Shown: positions 7,078-16,706 of the stretch, piece after piece
Layout of the letters: the number at the start of each line of letters is the position of its first letter
Position numbering within the stretch: the stretch's first letter is position 1
Assembly (NCBI GenBank): GCA_025060015.1
Contig: JANXDB010000067.1
Span: 1 to 49,715, forward strand
Source: Caldimicrobium sp.
GTDB lineage: Bacteria; Desulfobacterota; Thermodesulfobacteria; Thermodesulfobacteriales; Thermodesulfobacteriaceae
Direction of reading: 5' to 3'
Length of the DNA stretch: 49,715 bases
Notes under the pieces: model-generated
The model's database searches: none
Told to the model about the DNA's origin: nothing
What the model saw: only the letters and a program-made list of their open reading frames with translations
Program-made: the position numbers and the translations under genes

Positions 7078-8304
7078 ATGAGTGAAAGACCAGAAAGACC
7101 AGATCCAATTTACTCACAGCCCTATGATCCAACTTTGGCTGAGAAGCTTTACAATCCTCAAAAGCCAATGGAAAACAGAGTTACTGATATCGGCCCCCCA
7201 CATTATTGGCAATTTCTTCCTCCTGTTATTCAGAGAAATTACGGTAAATGGAAATCTCATGAGATACTCCAACCAGGTGTTATAAAATACAAATCACAAA
7301 CAGGAGAGGTTGTTTATGCTGTACGCTGCGGAACCCCTAGACTTGAATCCACTGATTATGTCCGTGAGATCTGTGAAATAGCAGATAAATACTGCGATGG
7401 TTATGTCCGTTGGACAACTCGTAACAATGTAGAGTTCCATGTGACTGATGAAGAAAAGCTCAGAGCCCTCTTGGAAGATCTGAAGGGCAGAAAAATGCCA
7501 GGAGGTTCCTATAAGTATCCTGTAGGTGGAACCGGAGCCTCTGTTACTAATATCGTTCATACCCAGGGTTGGATTCATTGTCATACACCAGCAACGGATG
7601 CATCTGGTGTAGTTAAGGCCATTATGGATGAACTTTTTGAATACTTCCAATCTCACAAGCTTCCAGCTCAGGTGAGATTGGCCTTGGCCTGCTGCTTGAA
7701 CATGTGCGGTGCTGTTCATTGCTCCGACATCGCGGTGGTTGGTATTCATAGAAAACCACCTCTCGTTGAGGATGAGAGATTAGAGAAGGTTTGTGAAATT
7801 CCACTGGTTATTGCCTCCTGCCCCTTAGGAGCTATTAAACCAGCAACAGTTGAGGTGGGTGGAGAAAAGAGAAAATCAGTGAGAGTTAACGTGGATCGTT
7901 GTATGTTCTGCGGTAACTGCTACACCATGTGTCCTGCAATGCCTATTTCAGACGGCGAGGGTGATGGCTTAGCATTGGTGGTTGGTGGAAAGGTTTCTAA
8001 CAGGATTACTCCTCCAACATTCTCCAAGGTTGTAATTCCCTTTATTCCCAATGAACCTCCTCGCTGGCCAACCACGGTCAAATGGATCAAGAAGATACTT
8101 GAAATCTATTCTCAGAATGCCAGAAAGTATGAAAGAGTAGGTGATTGGATCCAGAGAATTGGATGGGAGAGATTCTTTGAGTTAACTGATATTCCATTCA
8201 CATGGCATTTAATTGATGACTACAGGCTTGCCTATGATACCTATAGAACTTCAGTACATTTTAAATTTACCAGCCATGTAGAAACTGTAACAGAATTTGA
8301 ATAA
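7078..8304 (+). CDS. dsrB: Dissimilatory sulfite reductase beta subunit
   Basis: 408-aa beta subunit, carrying the catalytic sirohaem with DsrA. Landmarks are the invariant [17 protein letters not shown] (about 161-177), the cluster motif [19 protein letters not shown] (about 204-222), then CPLGAI and the ferredoxin segment [16 protein letters not shown] (Cys275, 278, 281, 285). AAAGGAGG at 7065 fixes the ATG at 7078 rather than the in-frame ATG at 7060. Somewhat longer than many DsrB proteins through its N-terminal arm (about residues 1-40). Second gene of the dsr operon. Confidence 0.98.
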   Translation: MSERPERPDPIYSQPYDPTLAEKLYNPQKPMENRVTDIGPPHYWQFLPPVIQRNYGKWKSHEILQPGVIKYKSQTGEVVYAVRCGTPRLESTDYVREICEIADKYCDGYVRWTTRNNVEFHVTDEEKLRALLEDLKGRKMPGGSYKYPVGGTGASVTNIVHTQGWIHCHTPATDASGVVKAIMDELFEYFQSHKLPAQVRLALACCLNMCGAVHCSDIAVVGIHRKPPLVEDERLEKVCEIPLVIASCPLGAIKPATVEVGGEKRKSVRVNVDRCMFCGNCYTMCPAMPISDGEGDGLALVVGGKVSNRITPPTFSKVVIPFIPNEPPRWPTTVKWIKKILEIYSQNARKYERVGDWIQRIGWERFFELTDIPFTWHLIDDYRLAYDTYRTSVHFKFTSHVETVTEFE

Positions 8305-8327
8305 TAAACAAAAAGGAGTGAAAAGAT

Positions 8328-8585
8328 ATGGACAAGGAAGCATTAAAACAAAAGATCATGGAAGTTTTTCAGAAAAAAGCTGGTGGAGCAGGAAAGAGCA
8401 AAATCTATCTTAAGGATTTACAAAGAGAGATTCCTGATGCCAATCCTAGAGATATTAAAAATGCCGCAAATGAGCTGGTAAAAGAGGGAAAACTGGAATA
8501 CTTCTCAACAGGTAGCACTGTTATGTATGGACTACCTGGTGTTGGCATGGGACTAGAAGCAGGAATGGAGAAACCAGAAGAATAA
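8328..8585 (+). CDS. dsrD: DsrD, small activator of dissimilatory sulfite reductase
   Basis: 85-aa winged-helix-like protein immediately downstream of dsrB, with AAAGGAGTG as ribosome site. The sequence runs through KSKIYLKDLQREIPDANPRD and the ELVKEGKLEYFSTGSTVMYG wing, typical of DsrD. In sulfate reducers DsrD binds DsrAB and raises its activity, so its presence marks a sulfite-reducing (rather than purely sulfide-oxidising) Dsr system, although disproportionating relatives also keep it. Last gene before a strong terminator. Confidence 0.95.
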   Translation: MDKEALKQKIMEVFQKKAGGAGKSKIYLKDLQREIPDANPRDIKNAANELVKEGKLEYFSTGSTVMYGLPGVGMGLEAGMEKPEE

Positions 8586-8595
8586 CATTAAATAT

Positions 8596-8624
8596 ATGGG
8601 GGCTATTGAAGTGCCCCCATTTTT
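8596..8624 (+). terminator. Rho-independent terminator of the dsr operon
   Basis: Perfect 8-bp stem ATGGGGGC / GCCCCCAT (8596-8603 with 8613-8620), a 9-nt loop, then a T-run to 8624. It lies 11 nt after the dsrD stop. Confidence 0.9.
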
Positions 8625-8661
8625 AACAAATAATACATCTTTATACACAAAATATTGAACG

Positions 8662-8673
8662 TAATACGTATTA
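8662..8673. repeat. 12-bp perfect palindrome in the dsrD/tatA gap
   Basis: TAATACGTATTA lies between the dsr terminator and the tatA stop, where neither neighbour needs a promoter. No role is evident. The rest of 8625-8788 is AT-rich with no gene. Confidence 0.3.
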
Positions 8674-8788
8674 AATTCATCACCGTTTATCAAGATCACC
8701 AATGAAAATATAAAAATTTAATGAATTTTAATAAAGGATGAGCATTGAGATATTATAAGGTTAAGAGGTATTATAGTAAAAATAATTT

Positions 8789-9016
8789 TTACCCTTTTTT
8801 GGCCTCAGCTGGTTTTTCTTCTGCTTTATTTTCCTTTTTATTTTCTTCAAGTTTTTTGATATCCTCTGAGACATCGGCCTCTTTTAGGGTATCCCTAAAG
8901 GATCTGATACCCTTACCAAGGCCTGCACCAATCTCAGGTAATTTTTTAGCACCAAAGATCAAAAGTGCCAAGAAAAGTATGATAAATAGTTCTTGTCCAC
9001 CGAGGCCAAAGGGCAT
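8789..9016 (-). CDS. tatA: Twin-arginine translocase subunit TatA/TatE
   Basis: 75-aa single-span membrane protein that forms the Tat pore. A short N-terminal hydrophobic helix (ELFIILFLALLIFG) is followed by the hallmark hinge FGAKKLPEIGAGLGKGIRSF and an amphipathic helix, then a charged Glu/Lys-rich tail. AAGGAGG precedes the start. It sits 7 nt after tatC; no separate tatB is seen, so this is a minimal TatAC system, as in many thermophiles. It would export the folded molybdoenzyme encoded nearby at 15385-16587. Confidence 0.93.
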   Translation of the reverse strand: MPFGLGGQELFIILFLALLIFGAKKLPEIGAGLGKGIRSFRDTLKEADVSEDIKKLEENKKENKAEEKPAEAKKG

Positions 9017-9023
9017 TATTTAA

Positions 9024-9755
9024 TTACCTCCTTATATTGTAAATTTTGATTAAGATTATACCCACTTCATATAGAACTGTCAAGGGCAAAGCCAACAAAA
9101 TCTGGTTTAGAGGATCAAACCCTGTGGTTACTATGCTTGCCAAGATAAAAGAGATGATAACGGCATAGGGCCTAAAACTCTTTAACTGAGCCAAGCTTAC
9201 CATTTCCATTTTATAAATCAAAAAAATCACAGAAGGAATTTGAAAAAATATGCCGAATGTTAGTAAAATCTTTAATAAAAAATTGATGTATTCTCTCAGA
9301 TAAGGTTTAAAGACCAGAAATTGCTCACCGAATGAGTAAAGAAACTTAAGTATAAAAGGTAAAAACAGAAAGAAGGCTACGATGTCTCCTATTAAAAAAG
9401 AGAATGAACTTAGAATAATGGCAGCCTTAAGCCATTTTTTTTCCTGAGGATAAAGTCCAGGCGCAATGAATTTCCATATTTGATAAATAATGTAAGGACT
9501 TCCCAATATGAAACCTAAGATAACGGAAATTTTAATCTGGTTGGAAAATACCTCAGGTAGGGTTTTGAAGTAGACCTTGGGAGCTTCCTTTAAAAAAGGT
9601 CTCAAAGGATTTATCAAAAATTCAATAATGTGATCCGTATATATGTAGACTACAATGCTTGATATGAGCCAGCCAACTAGAGCTCTTATGAGAGTGATTC
9701 TAAGTTCTAAAAGGTGTTCAATAAAGGGTTGTTTCTTTTCTTGAATTTCAGCCAT
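9024..9755 (-). CDS. tatC: Twin-arginine translocase subunit TatC
   Basis: 243-aa polytopic membrane protein, the receptor for twin-arginine signal peptides. The N-terminal cytoplasmic motif PFIEHLLELRITLIRAL holds the conserved Glu and Arg. Six hydrophobic segments follow, with SPYIIYQIWKFIAPGLYPQEKKW in the first cytoplasmic loop as in other TatC proteins. The start overlaps the last 8 nt of the transketolase gene, indicating translational coupling. Confidence 0.95.
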   Translation of the reverse strand: MAEIQEKKQPFIEHLLELRITLIRALVGWLISSIVVYIYTDHIIEFLINPLRPFLKEAPKVYFKTLPEVFSNQIKISVILGFILGSPYIIYQIWKFIAPGLYPQEKKWLKAAIILSSFSFLIGDIVAFFLFLPFILKFLYSFGEQFLVFKPYLREYINFLLKILLTFGIFFQIPSVIFLIYKMEMVSLAQLKSFRPYAVIISFILASIVTTGFDPLNQILLALPLTVLYEVGIILIKIYNIRR

Positions 9756-11694
9756 TCACAAGATTTTCCATAGCCCTTGCTATGGAGTAAGCATCAATTC
9801 CAGAGAGTTTGAAAAGTTCAGATGGGCTGCCCGAGGAACTTGGAGCCTTATGTCCTAATAAAACCGTTTTGGTTTTGATACCCCTCTGTCCAAATAAGGA
9901 TGTTATTTTGGAGCCAAGTCCTGTATCCACATAGTGATCTTCAACTACCACTATATGATACAGTTCACTTGCCTTGATTAAATCATCTTCTGGTAGAGGC
10001 TTGATAGATGCTATATTTAACACAGATACCTTTATATTCTTCTCCTTAAGAATTTGCCAGGCCTTTATGGCTTCAGCTGTGGTATTGCCATAGGTAATTA
10101 TAACCCCATGGTCACCATGCCTTAACCAATCTCCTTTACCAGGGGTAAAGTTGTAGTTGGTATCAAAATAGGGGGTTCCGTCCACCTTGGTTACTATGGG
10201 AACCTTAGATCTGCCCATACCAACAAAGATGTTGCCTGGTCTCAGGGCAACATTTCTTATGATGTGATCTGTCTGGTTTGGATCTGCAGGCATGTATATT
10301 TCAAAATCGTGAAGGCTAAGTAGGAGGCCTAAGTAATCTATGCATTGATGGGTAGGCCCATCCTCACCAACGTCTGTTCCTAGATGAGTGCAGACTACCT
10401 TTAATGAACATTTGTTTAGGGTGTTGAGTCTTAATTGATTATAAACCTCATCGATCCCAAAAACGCCAAAGGTGGAAAAGAAGGTTAAAAAACCCTCCTT
10501 AGAGAGGGCACCAGCAACAGAGGCAGTGTGGTGTTCCTGGATGCCTGACTCGAAAAAGGCATGAGGCGAGTATTTTTTAAAATCAGTCATCTTAACAGAA
10601 CTTTCCAAGTCACAGGTGAGGCCAAGTATGAGAGGTGGTTCTCCTGGGACATTGTTAACCTGTGCTAATTTTAGAAGTGCCCATCCAAAGGCTGATCTAC
10701 AGTCTGTTTTTGTGTCCGAGGAATATATAGTTTGTTCCGCAGGTGTTATAGAAACCGATAAAGCTTCATGAGGCTGATGGGGGAAGGAAACTTTGTAGCT
10801 TTTTCTTTTTTCCTTGAGAATATCTATTTCTGTTGGGTCAAAGCCCAATTCTATTAAAGCTTTTTTTGCTAAATCCTCTGGCAATGCAGAACCATGCCAT
10901 TTAGCATCATTCTCTATGAAGGAGATACCCTTTCCCATAACAGTATGGGCTAAGATTACAGTTGGTTTGGATGGATCATTAGTTTCTCCTTTTACTGCCC
11001 GTCTGAGTGACTGAAAGATTTCCTGAAAGTTATGGCCATCTATTTCAATTAGGTTCCAGTTGGTGGCGAGTATTTCCTCCTTTATCATTTGAGGCATAAC
11101 TTTATGTATGTCTCCACCAATCTGAAGTTTGTTATAGTCTATTAGAACTATTAAATTGTTTAATCCATACTTGACAGCCCAACGTCTTGCCTCAATGACT
11201 TGCCCTTTTTGTTGTTCCCCATCGCCCATTAGACAATAAACCTTATTAGGTAGCCTCTTTAATTTCAGGGCCATGGCCATTCCGCAGGCTGCTGATAACC
11301 CCTGTCCCAAGTTACCGGTATTCCACTCTACTCCAGGCACTGCCTGTTCGATATGTCCAGCAAAGGCAGAGCCTGCCCTACGAAATTCCATTAAGAAGGG
11401 TTCTTCAGGAAAGAAACCATATTCACAGAGGACGCTGTAAACCCCGGGGCTTATATGTCCATGACTCACAATAACCCTATCCCTTTCAGGGGAACGAGGC
11501 TTCTTTGGATCCACTTTGGCCAGGGAATAGACAACAAGAAGTAAGGACAGAGAGGACAGAGAGCCTCCGGGATGTCCGGAACCAGCAAGGGTTGTAGCTA
11601 AAATTATCCTTCTAGCGCATCTTCTAAAGGATTCATGGAAAAACTGCACTTCCTCTGGAGATAGAAATTCTCTATCAAGTGAAAGCTTAAGCAT
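9748..11694 (-). CDS. tkt: Transketolase (full-length)
   Basis: 648-aa thiamine-diphosphate enzyme moving two-carbon ketol units between sugar phosphates. The N-terminal domain has SGHPGGSLS (about 39-47), the ThDP motif GDGEQQKGQ (157-165) through Asn188, and KWHGSALP. The middle Pyr domain includes FESGIQEHHTASVAGAL, whose Glu is the catalytic activator. The C-terminal domain ends about residue 648. The sequence deviates from the E. coli type and could be a fusion of the split archaeal-style halves. AGAGGAGC precedes the ATG. Between ilvN and tatC on the same strand. Confidence 0.9.
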   Translation of the reverse strand: MLKLSLDREFLSPEEVQFFHESFRRCARRIILATTLAGSGHPGGSLSSLSLLLVVYSLAKVDPKKPRSPERDRVIVSHGHISPGVYSVLCEYGFFPEEPFLMEFRRAGSAFAGHIEQAVPGVEWNTGNLGQGLSAACGMAMALKLKRLPNKVYCLMGDGEQQKGQVIEARRWAVKYGLNNLIVLIDYNKLQIGGDIHKVMPQMIKEEILATNWNLIEIDGHNFQEIFQSLRRAVKGETNDPSKPTVILAHTVMGKGISFIENDAKWHGSALPEDLAKKALIELGFDPTEIDILKEKRKSYKVSFPHQPHEALSVSITPAEQTIYSSDTKTDCRSAFGWALLKLAQVNNVPGEPPLILGLTCDLESSVKMTDFKKYSPHAFFESGIQEHHTASVAGALSKEGFLTFFSTFGVFGIDEVYNQLRLNTLNKCSLKVVCTHLGTDVGEDGPTHQCIDYLGLLLSLHDFEIYMPADPNQTDHIIRNVALRPGNIFVGMGRSKVPIVTKVDGTPYFDTNYNFTPGKGDWLRHGDHGVIITYGNTTAEAIKAWQILKEKNIKVSVLNIASIKPLPEDDLIKASELYHIVVVEDHYVDTGLGSKITSLFGQRGIKTKTVLLGHKAPSSSGSPSELFKLSGIDAYSIARAMENLVNG

Positions 11695-11748
11695 GATTGT
11701 GCTCCTCTGAGGGATTAGTTGAAAAGTTTAACCTGAGCTTAGTGAAAA

Positions 11749-12246
11749 TCAAGCATTTTTCTTTTCTCTCTTCATAGCTATGGTTCCTGTCCTAACAATT
11801 TCTTTAATACCAATAGGCTGCAGAAGTTCTATGACAGCTTCAAGCTTATTTTTATCACCTGTCACCTCTATGACATAGGTTCTTGGTGTGACATCAACAA
11901 TTTTAAGCCTGAATATTTCACATATTCTGAAGATCTCTTCGCGATTTTCCTTTTCTGCTCTGACTTTAATTAAAGCCATCTCTCTCTCTACATAGTCACC
12001 TTCTTCTGTAACATCAACAACTTTGTATACATCTACTAAACGTCTAAGTTGTTTTATGATCTGTTCAATTATTTGGTCATCTCCTCTGGTGACTAAGGTT
12101 AGATGGGAAAGAGTGGGATCTAAAGTTTCAGCTACACAGAGGCTATCTATATTAAACCCTCTACCGCTAAAAAGACCGGCAACGCGAGCCAAGGTGCCTG
12201 GTGTATTTTCGACAAGAACTGAAAGAGTGCATTTTCTCTCTGACAT
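11749..12246 (-). CDS. ilvN: Acetolactate synthase small (regulatory) subunit
   Basis: 165-aa regulatory subunit that activates the catalytic subunit and confers feedback inhibition by valine. An ACT domain spans about residues 5-75 (CTLSVLVENTPGTLARVAGL, then GRGFNIDSL). A second half covers 80-160 with VEREMALIKVRAEKENREEI, the standard layout. GGGAGGAAAAAG precedes the start. It follows ilvB after 15 nt, so the pair is co-transcribed. Confidence 0.97.
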   Translation of the reverse strand: MSERKCTLSVLVENTPGTLARVAGLFSGRGFNIDSLCVAETLDPTLSHLTLVTRGDDQIIEQIIKQLRRLVDVYKVVDVTEEGDYVEREMALIKVRAEKENREEIFRICEIFRLKIVDVTPRTYVIEVTGDKNKLEAVIELLQPIGIKEIVRTGTIAMKREKKNA

Positions 12247-12261
12247 ATCTTTTTCCTCCCT

Positions 12262-13953
12262 TTATACCAAAATCATTTCAGTGGTGGCCTTTCCAGCAGG
12301 AACCATGGGGAAAACTCCCTCTTCAGGGGATATTATTACATCGAGAATAACTAATTTGTCCATTGATAAGATCTGTTTCAGGGTGGGTTCAACTTCTTGA
12401 GTCTTAGTTATTCTTATTCCCATTGCTCCATAGGCTTCGGCTATTTTGACAAAATCTGGGATGGTGGTAAATTTGACTGCAGAGTATCTCTTTTCATAAA
12501 AGAGTTCTTGCCACTGTCTCACCATGCCTAAGAAGCCGTTGTTGAGAATTATGATTTTGATGGGCAGCCTCTGGTCCATGGCTGTTGCCAACTCTTGAAT
12601 ATTCATCTGAATTGAACCATCTCCAGCAATATCTATTACCAACTTTCCAGGATTTCCCATTTGAGCTCCAATGGAGGCTGGAAACCCAAATCCCATGGTA
12701 CCAAGACCACCGGAACTGATTAAGGTGCGAGGATATTTAAACTTGTAGAATTGAGCTGTCCACATCTGATTCTGTCCAACTTCCGTGCAGATGATGGCAT
12801 TTCCCTGGGTTAGTTCATAAAGTTTCTCCAGAACGTATTGCGGTTTTATGTAGTTTGGATCTTCCTTGTAGGATAGGGGATATCTCTTTCTCCATATATC
12901 GATCTGGTCCCACCAGTCTTTGTATCTCTCTTTGAAATACTTTTTAGGTTTACCTACCGCCTTTATTAATTCCAAAAGTCTTTCTAAACTTCTCTTACAA
13001 TCACCAACAATTGGCACATCTACCTTGACATTCTTTTGAATAGATGTGGGATCTATGTCTATGTGAATAATTTTGGCGGATGGTGCAAAGGCATCTACCC
13101 TTCCAGTGACGCGATCGTCGAATCTAGCTCCTACGGCAAGGAGGACATCACTGTTGGCCACTGCCATGTTAGCAAAATAGGTTCCGTGCATCCCTAGCAT
13201 ACCCAGGGATTGATCATGATCACCAGGGAAGCCGCCTAATCCCATAAGAGTCATGGTCACAGGTAGGTTTAATCTTTCCGCTAATTCCCTGACCTCTTCA
13301 GAGGCACCGGAGGAAATTACTCCTCCTCCTATGAGAAACACAGGTCTTTCTGCCTTTTCAAGTAATTGATAGGCTCTTTCAATTTGTTTTAAATGGGGCT
13401 CATAGGTGGGATTATAACTTCTTAATTGAATTTCCTCAGGATAGTCAAACTCTCCCTTGGCTTGCTGGACATCCTTTGGTAGATCAACTAGCACAGGTCC
13501 GGGTCTGCCTGTGCGAGCAATATGAAAGGCTGCTTTTAGAATTCTGGGCAGATCTTCTACTCGCTTGACTAGGAAATTGTGTTTTGTTATAGGTCTTGTA
13601 ACACCTGTGGTATCAACCTCCTGGAAGGCATCGTTTCCAATGAGTTTTGTTGGAACTTGTCCTGTTAATACCACCATAGGTATTGAGTCCATGTAAGCTG
13701 TGGCAATGCCAGTTACAGTATTGGTAGCGCCAGGTCCAGAGGTTGCTAAGGCTACACCAACCTTTCCTGTAGATCTAGCAAATCCATCAGCAGCATGTGC
13801 TGCCCCTTGCTCATGGCGAACCAACACATGACGCACCTCATCCGTTTTGTAAAGTTCGTCGTATATGTCAATAACCGCTCCCCCTGGATAACCAAATATA
13901 ACCTCTACCCCCTCTCTCTTTAGAGCCTCAACCACCATCTTGGCGCCTCTCAT
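12262..13953 (-). CDS. ilvB: Acetolactate synthase large (catalytic) subunit
   Basis: 563-aa ThDP- and FAD-dependent enzyme making acetolactate or acetohydroxybutyrate, the first common step of branched-chain amino acid synthesis. The catalytic Glu is in [13 protein letters not shown]; other marks are [11 protein letters not shown] in the FAD domain and [15 protein letters not shown] for ThDP-Mg. The ATG at 13953 ([15 protein letters not shown]) agrees with the family N-terminus. A TTG at 13965 in the same frame has the better-placed AAGGAGGG and cannot be excluded. Only 1-13 nt separate it from the DUF465 gene, whose 3' end holds that ribosome site. Confidence 0.96.
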   Translation of the reverse strand: MRGAKMVVEALKREGVEVIFGYPGGAVIDIYDELYKTDEVRHVLVRHEQGAAHAADGFARSTGKVGVALATSGPGATNTVTGIATAYMDSIPMVVLTGQVPTKLIGNDAFQEVDTTGVTRPITKHNFLVKRVEDLPRILKAAFHIARTGRPGPVLVDLPKDVQQAKGEFDYPEEIQLRSYNPTYEPHLKQIERAYQLLEKAERPVFLIGGGVISSGASEEVRELAERLNLPVTMTLMGLGGFPGDHDQSLGMLGMHGTYFANMAVANSDVLLAVGARFDDRVTGRVDAFAPSAKIIHIDIDPTSIQKNVKVDVPIVGDCKRSLERLLELIKAVGKPKKYFKERYKDWWDQIDIWRKRYPLSYKEDPNYIKPQYVLEKLYELTQGNAIICTEVGQNQMWTAQFYKFKYPRTLISSGGLGTMGFGFPASIGAQMGNPGKLVIDIAGDGSIQMNIQELATAMDQRLPIKIIILNNGFLGMVRQWQELFYEKRYSAVKFTTIPDFVKIAEAYGAMGIRITKTQEVEPTLKQILSMDKLVILDVIISPEEGVFPMVPAGKATTEMILV

Positions 13954-13966
13954 TGTCTCTCCCAAC

Positions 13967-14188
13967 TTAACTTCCCTCCTTTTGGTATTTTTTTATCAAA
14001 TCAAAAATTCGCTCCTTTAAATATAATTTTTCTATTTTGATCTGTTTTTCCCTGATCTCTTCTTCAGGCGTAAGATAGGGTCTTTTAACGAGGTCCTCTA
14101 GTTCCCTTTCCAAGTTTTGGTGTTTTTCAAAAAGTGCTCTGATATCTTCGTGTTTCTCTGCAAAGGTTTTTACCAATTCTTTATCCAT
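13967..14188 (-). CDS. DUF465 (YdcH-like) small coiled-coil protein
   Basis: 73-aa highly charged helical protein with the DUF465 pattern: an N-terminal helix [21 protein letters not shown] and a second helix [25 protein letters not shown] ending in the common 'LK.RI..ll..' form. Function of the family is unknown. Two ATGs are possible. The AAAGGGGG box sits only 1-2 nt from the first (14194) but about 7-8 nt from the second (14188), so 14188 is chosen. Directly upstream of and coupled to ilvB. Confidence 0.75.
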   Translation of the reverse strand: MDKELVKTFAEKHEDIRALFEKHQNLERELEDLVKRPYLTPEEEIREKQIKIEKLYLKERIFDLIKKYQKEGS

Positions 14189-14254
14189 AGCCATACCCCC
14201 TTTATGTTATTTGAAATTTTAAATCCTGCGATAATTTGTGAAAAATTTCTTGAT

Positions 14255-15013
14255 TTAAGCTTTATGAACATCCTTTAAAGTTGTTATAGCCCTCAGTAGT
14301 TCTATAGGAAGTGGGAATACGATAGTTGAGTTCTTTTCTGTTGCTATTTCAGTTAGTGTTTGAAGATAACGGAGTTGGATGGTAATGGGATTCTCTGCCA
14401 TGATTTTAGCTGCTTCAAGGAGTGTCTTTGAGGCTTGATATTCTCCATCGGCGCTTATTATCTTCGCTCTTCTCTCTCTTTCTGCCTCTGCCTGTTTTGC
14501 CATAGCTCTTTTCATCTCCTCAGGAAGATCTATTTCCTTAATTTCTACTTTGGAGACCTTTACACCCCAAGGCTCAGTCTCTGCATCCAAGATCTCCTGT
14601 AGTTTTAAGTTGAGTTTCTCTCGCTCTGCAAGGATCTCGTCAAGTTCTGCCTGACCACAGATACTTCTTAAAGTGGTTTGAGACAACTGACTAGTGGCAT
14701 AGTAATAGTCTTCTACTTGAAGAAAGGCTTTATCAGGATCCATTACCCTAAAGTAAACCACAGCACTCACCCTGATGGATACATTGTCTCTGGTAATAAC
14801 CTCTTGGGGAGGCACATCAAGGGTTACGGTTCTGAGATCAATCTTTCTCATTTTATCTATTACAGGTATAAGAATAATGAGACCAGGCCCTTTGACCTTG
14901 TGAAATTTTCCTAATCTCAGAACCACTGCCCTCTCATATTCATTTATAATTTTGATTGAAGCCTGTAGGAATAAAAGTATTATTAAAACTATAAAAATTA
15001 AGGATAATCCCAT
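14255..15013 (-). CDS. Stomatin/slipin-type SPFH (band 7) membrane protein
   Basis: 252-aa membrane-anchored SPFH protein thought to organise membrane microdomains or help quality control of membrane proteins. An N-terminal hydrophobic segment (about 3-20) precedes [20 protein letters not shown], the band-7 domain with [18 protein letters not shown], and a Glu/Ala-rich coiled coil including [18 protein letters not shown]. Closest to the slipin group. No NfeD-type partner gene lies next to it. GGAGGTGAAGCT precedes the ATG, and a good promoter lies 50-80 nt upstream. Confidence 0.92.
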   Translation of the reverse strand: MGLSLIFIVLIILLFLQASIKIINEYERAVVLRLGKFHKVKGPGLIILIPVIDKMRKIDLRTVTLDVPPQEVITRDNVSIRVSAVVYFRVMDPDKAFLQVEDYYYATSQLSQTTLRSICGQAELDEILAEREKLNLKLQEILDAETEPWGVKVSKVEIKEIDLPEEMKRAMAKQAEAERERRAKIISADGEYQASKTLLEAAKIMAENPITIQLRYLQTLTEIATEKNSTIVFPLPIELLRAITTLKDVHKA

Positions 15014-15063
15014 AGCTTCACCTCCATTAATTTAAAAGTTTTATCACAATGTATTTTTTAATG

Positions 15064-15092
15064 AGTTTACTCAAGGGGAATATAAAAGTCAA
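15064..15092 (-). promoter_or_regulatory. Promoter of the SPFH gene
   Basis: Minus-strand TTGACT (15092-15087), 17-nt spacer, TAAACT (15069-15064). Transcription would start near 15057, about 44 nt before the ATG at 15013. The -10 box overlaps a small inverted repeat GAGTTTACTC (15063-15072). Confidence 0.55.
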
Positions 15093-15110
15093 GGATAAAA
15101 ATGAATAGGC

Positions 15111-15395
15111 CTATTTTTCACCAAAGTGTTTATAGAGGTATTCAATAATAAGTATTCTCTCTTGAGGGGTGATGGGAGCGCCCCATCTTATCATTCTATC
15201 TACTATCTCCTCCCAGCCTAGTCTATTCAATCGCTGATTAACAACAATATCAATTCCATGACATATATTACATCTGCTAAGGATTAAGTCTTTTCCGGTA
15301 TCCTCAGGCAAGGAAAACCCTTGAAGATAAGTAAAGGATGCCATCGCCATCATTAAGATGAAACCTGTTATAAATACAAAATACCTAAACCACAT
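15111..15395 (-). CDS. Monohaem c-type cytochrome, SorB-like partner of the sulfite dehydrogenase
   Basis: 94-aa exported or membrane-anchored cytochrome. An N-terminal hydrophobic segment (about residues 5-24) is followed by one haem site CNICH (Cys42, Cys45, His46). The segment GWEEIVDRMIRWGAP supplies Met68 as a plausible distal ligand, and ERILIIEYLYKHFG is the usual C-terminal helix of SorB/SoxD-like cytochromes. It starts inside the end of the molybdoenzyme gene: ATG at 15395 overlaps by 11 nt, and a TTG at 15404 is an alternative. It probably takes electrons from that enzyme in the periplasm. Confidence 0.8.
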   Translation of the reverse strand: MWFRYFVFITGFILMMAMASFTYLQGFSLPEDTGKDLILSRCNICHGIDIVVNQRLNRLGWEEIVDRMIRWGAPITPQERILIIEYLYKHFGEK

Positions 15396-16587
15396 ATACG
15401 CCAACCATGTCTATAGCGTTGTAAAGATAACCATCTTGATTCCATAGGGGTAAAATTGGTTGAGATCTGCCGCGGTTATCAGTTGCTTTACTGATAATTG
15501 TGTAGTAACCCTTTTGTGGAGGTTGCCACTCGTACATCCAACTACACCAGACATATTTACCTTCATCTCTGACAATTTTTGCCTTATGCCAGGATCTCCC
15601 GCTATCTGTGGAGACTTCAACTTTCCTAATGTGTCCTTCTCCTGTCCAAGCATAACCTTTGATAACAATTTTTTCTCCACTTATTCTGCTTTCGGGGAGC
15701 GGACTAGTTATTATGGATTTCACATCTAGTTCTGTAAGGACAAACATGTCCTTGGGAGATAGTTTAGTCCCGGGTTTTGTTTGATAGAGGGGGTGCCTGT
15801 ATTTGTCCACCATGTAAAAGCCATCGTATTCCCTATCACTAACGGTAATGTTGATCAACCATTTAACTGAAGCTGCTCCTCCCCATCCCGGTACTAAAAC
15901 TCTCAGCGGGTAACCATGATAAATAGGTAGGGGTTTGCCGTTCATTTCATAAACAAGCAAGGTTTCAGGACTAAGTGCTTTCTCTATAGGGATACTTCTT
16001 CTAAAATCTGGAGAATTAGGGGTAAAAGGCTCATCAGCTCCATCAAAGATGACATGTTTTGCTCTGTCTGTTATACGAGCCTTCTCCAAAACATCCTTTA
16101 ACCTAACGCCTTTCCATAGGGCTGTACCAATTCCTCCCTTTTTCCATTGGTTGCCTGAGGCTTTGGGTTCAAAGAAACTCCTCCCATTACCATAACATTC
16201 TAAGGTTATCAAAGATTCAACTTCCTTGAATTTTTTTAAATCCTCCATGGTTAGATTGAGGGGATTTTTAACCTCACCGGTTATAGTTAATTTCCAATCT
16301 TTTAGACTTAGCTCAGGCATAGAGGTATTATTTCTCACAAAAAATAACTCATTTGGTGTGATAAAATGTTCAAAGCCCTCTGGTGGCATCTCGAGAACAA
16401 TTGGCTTTCTGGAAAGTACAATCATCTTTTCCTTACCAGGAAAAGTCTGTGGCTCAGGAGCAGATTCCTTGACCTGGGCCAAGAGTTTGTCAGGAAGAAT
16501 TTCTGTGGAGAGAAACAAAGCCCCACTGATTTGGCCCAAGGTTCTTAGAAAACGCCTTCTTTCCGTGAGAAAGTTTTGCTCTTTCAT
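15385..16587 (-). CDS. Tat-exported molybdopterin sulfite dehydrogenase (sulfite oxidase family, SorA/SoxC-like)
   Basis: 400-aa periplasmic molybdenum enzyme. A Tat signal is present (TERRRFLRTLGQISGALFL, Arg pair 10-11 with RxFL). The mature part has the molybdopterin domain with Mo-ligand Cys131 in LITLECYGNGRSFF, then GAADEPF-like DGADEPFTPNSPDF and HGYPLRVLVPGWGGAASVKW. The C-terminal dimerisation (Ig-like) domain includes VEVSTDSGRSWHKAKI. These are standard sulfite oxidase/dehydrogenase features. The overlapping downstream cytochrome gene indicates a SorAB-type sulfite:cytochrome c oxidoreductase. A SoxC-like or other substrate role is possible since no other sox genes are seen. AAGGAGAAAAAGT precedes the ATG. 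Confidence 0.87.
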   Translation of the reverse strand: MKEQNFLTERRRFLRTLGQISGALFLSTEILPDKLLAQVKESAPEPQTFPGKEKMIVLSRKPIVLEMPPEGFEHFITPNELFFVRNNTSMPELSLKDWKLTITGEVKNPLNLTMEDLKKFKEVESLITLECYGNGRSFFEPKASGNQWKKGGIGTALWKGVRLKDVLEKARITDRAKHVIFDGADEPFTPNSPDFRRSIPIEKALSPETLLVYEMNGKPLPIYHGYPLRVLVPGWGGAASVKWLINITVSDREYDGFYMVDKYRHPLYQTKPGTKLSPKDMFVLTELDVKSIITSPLPESRISGEKIVIKGYAWTGEGHIRKVEVSTDSGRSWHKAKIVRDEGKYVWCSWMYEWQPPQKGYYTIISKATDNRGRSQPILPLWNQDGYLYNAIDMVGVYVV

Positions 16588-16706
16588 ACTTTTTCTCCTT
16601 ATATATCGAGGTTTATAATTTATATTTTTTTCAAAAAATAAAAAATGTCAATATGAAATTTTAGCTGTTGTTTTTTTTGAGGAATTTTGTTATTCTTTTA
16701 GAAGAC

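Noticed and set aside
8776-8792. AT-rich inverted repeat GTAAAAATAATTTTTAC at the tatA stop
   Set aside because: Only A-T pairs apart from the ends and overlaps the stop codon; too weak to call a terminator.
16619-16651. TTGACA on the minus strand as promoter of the sulfite dehydrogenase gene
   Set aside because: The -35 is perfect but the best -10-like TATAAA is 21 nt away; spacing is too long to list as a promoter with confidence.
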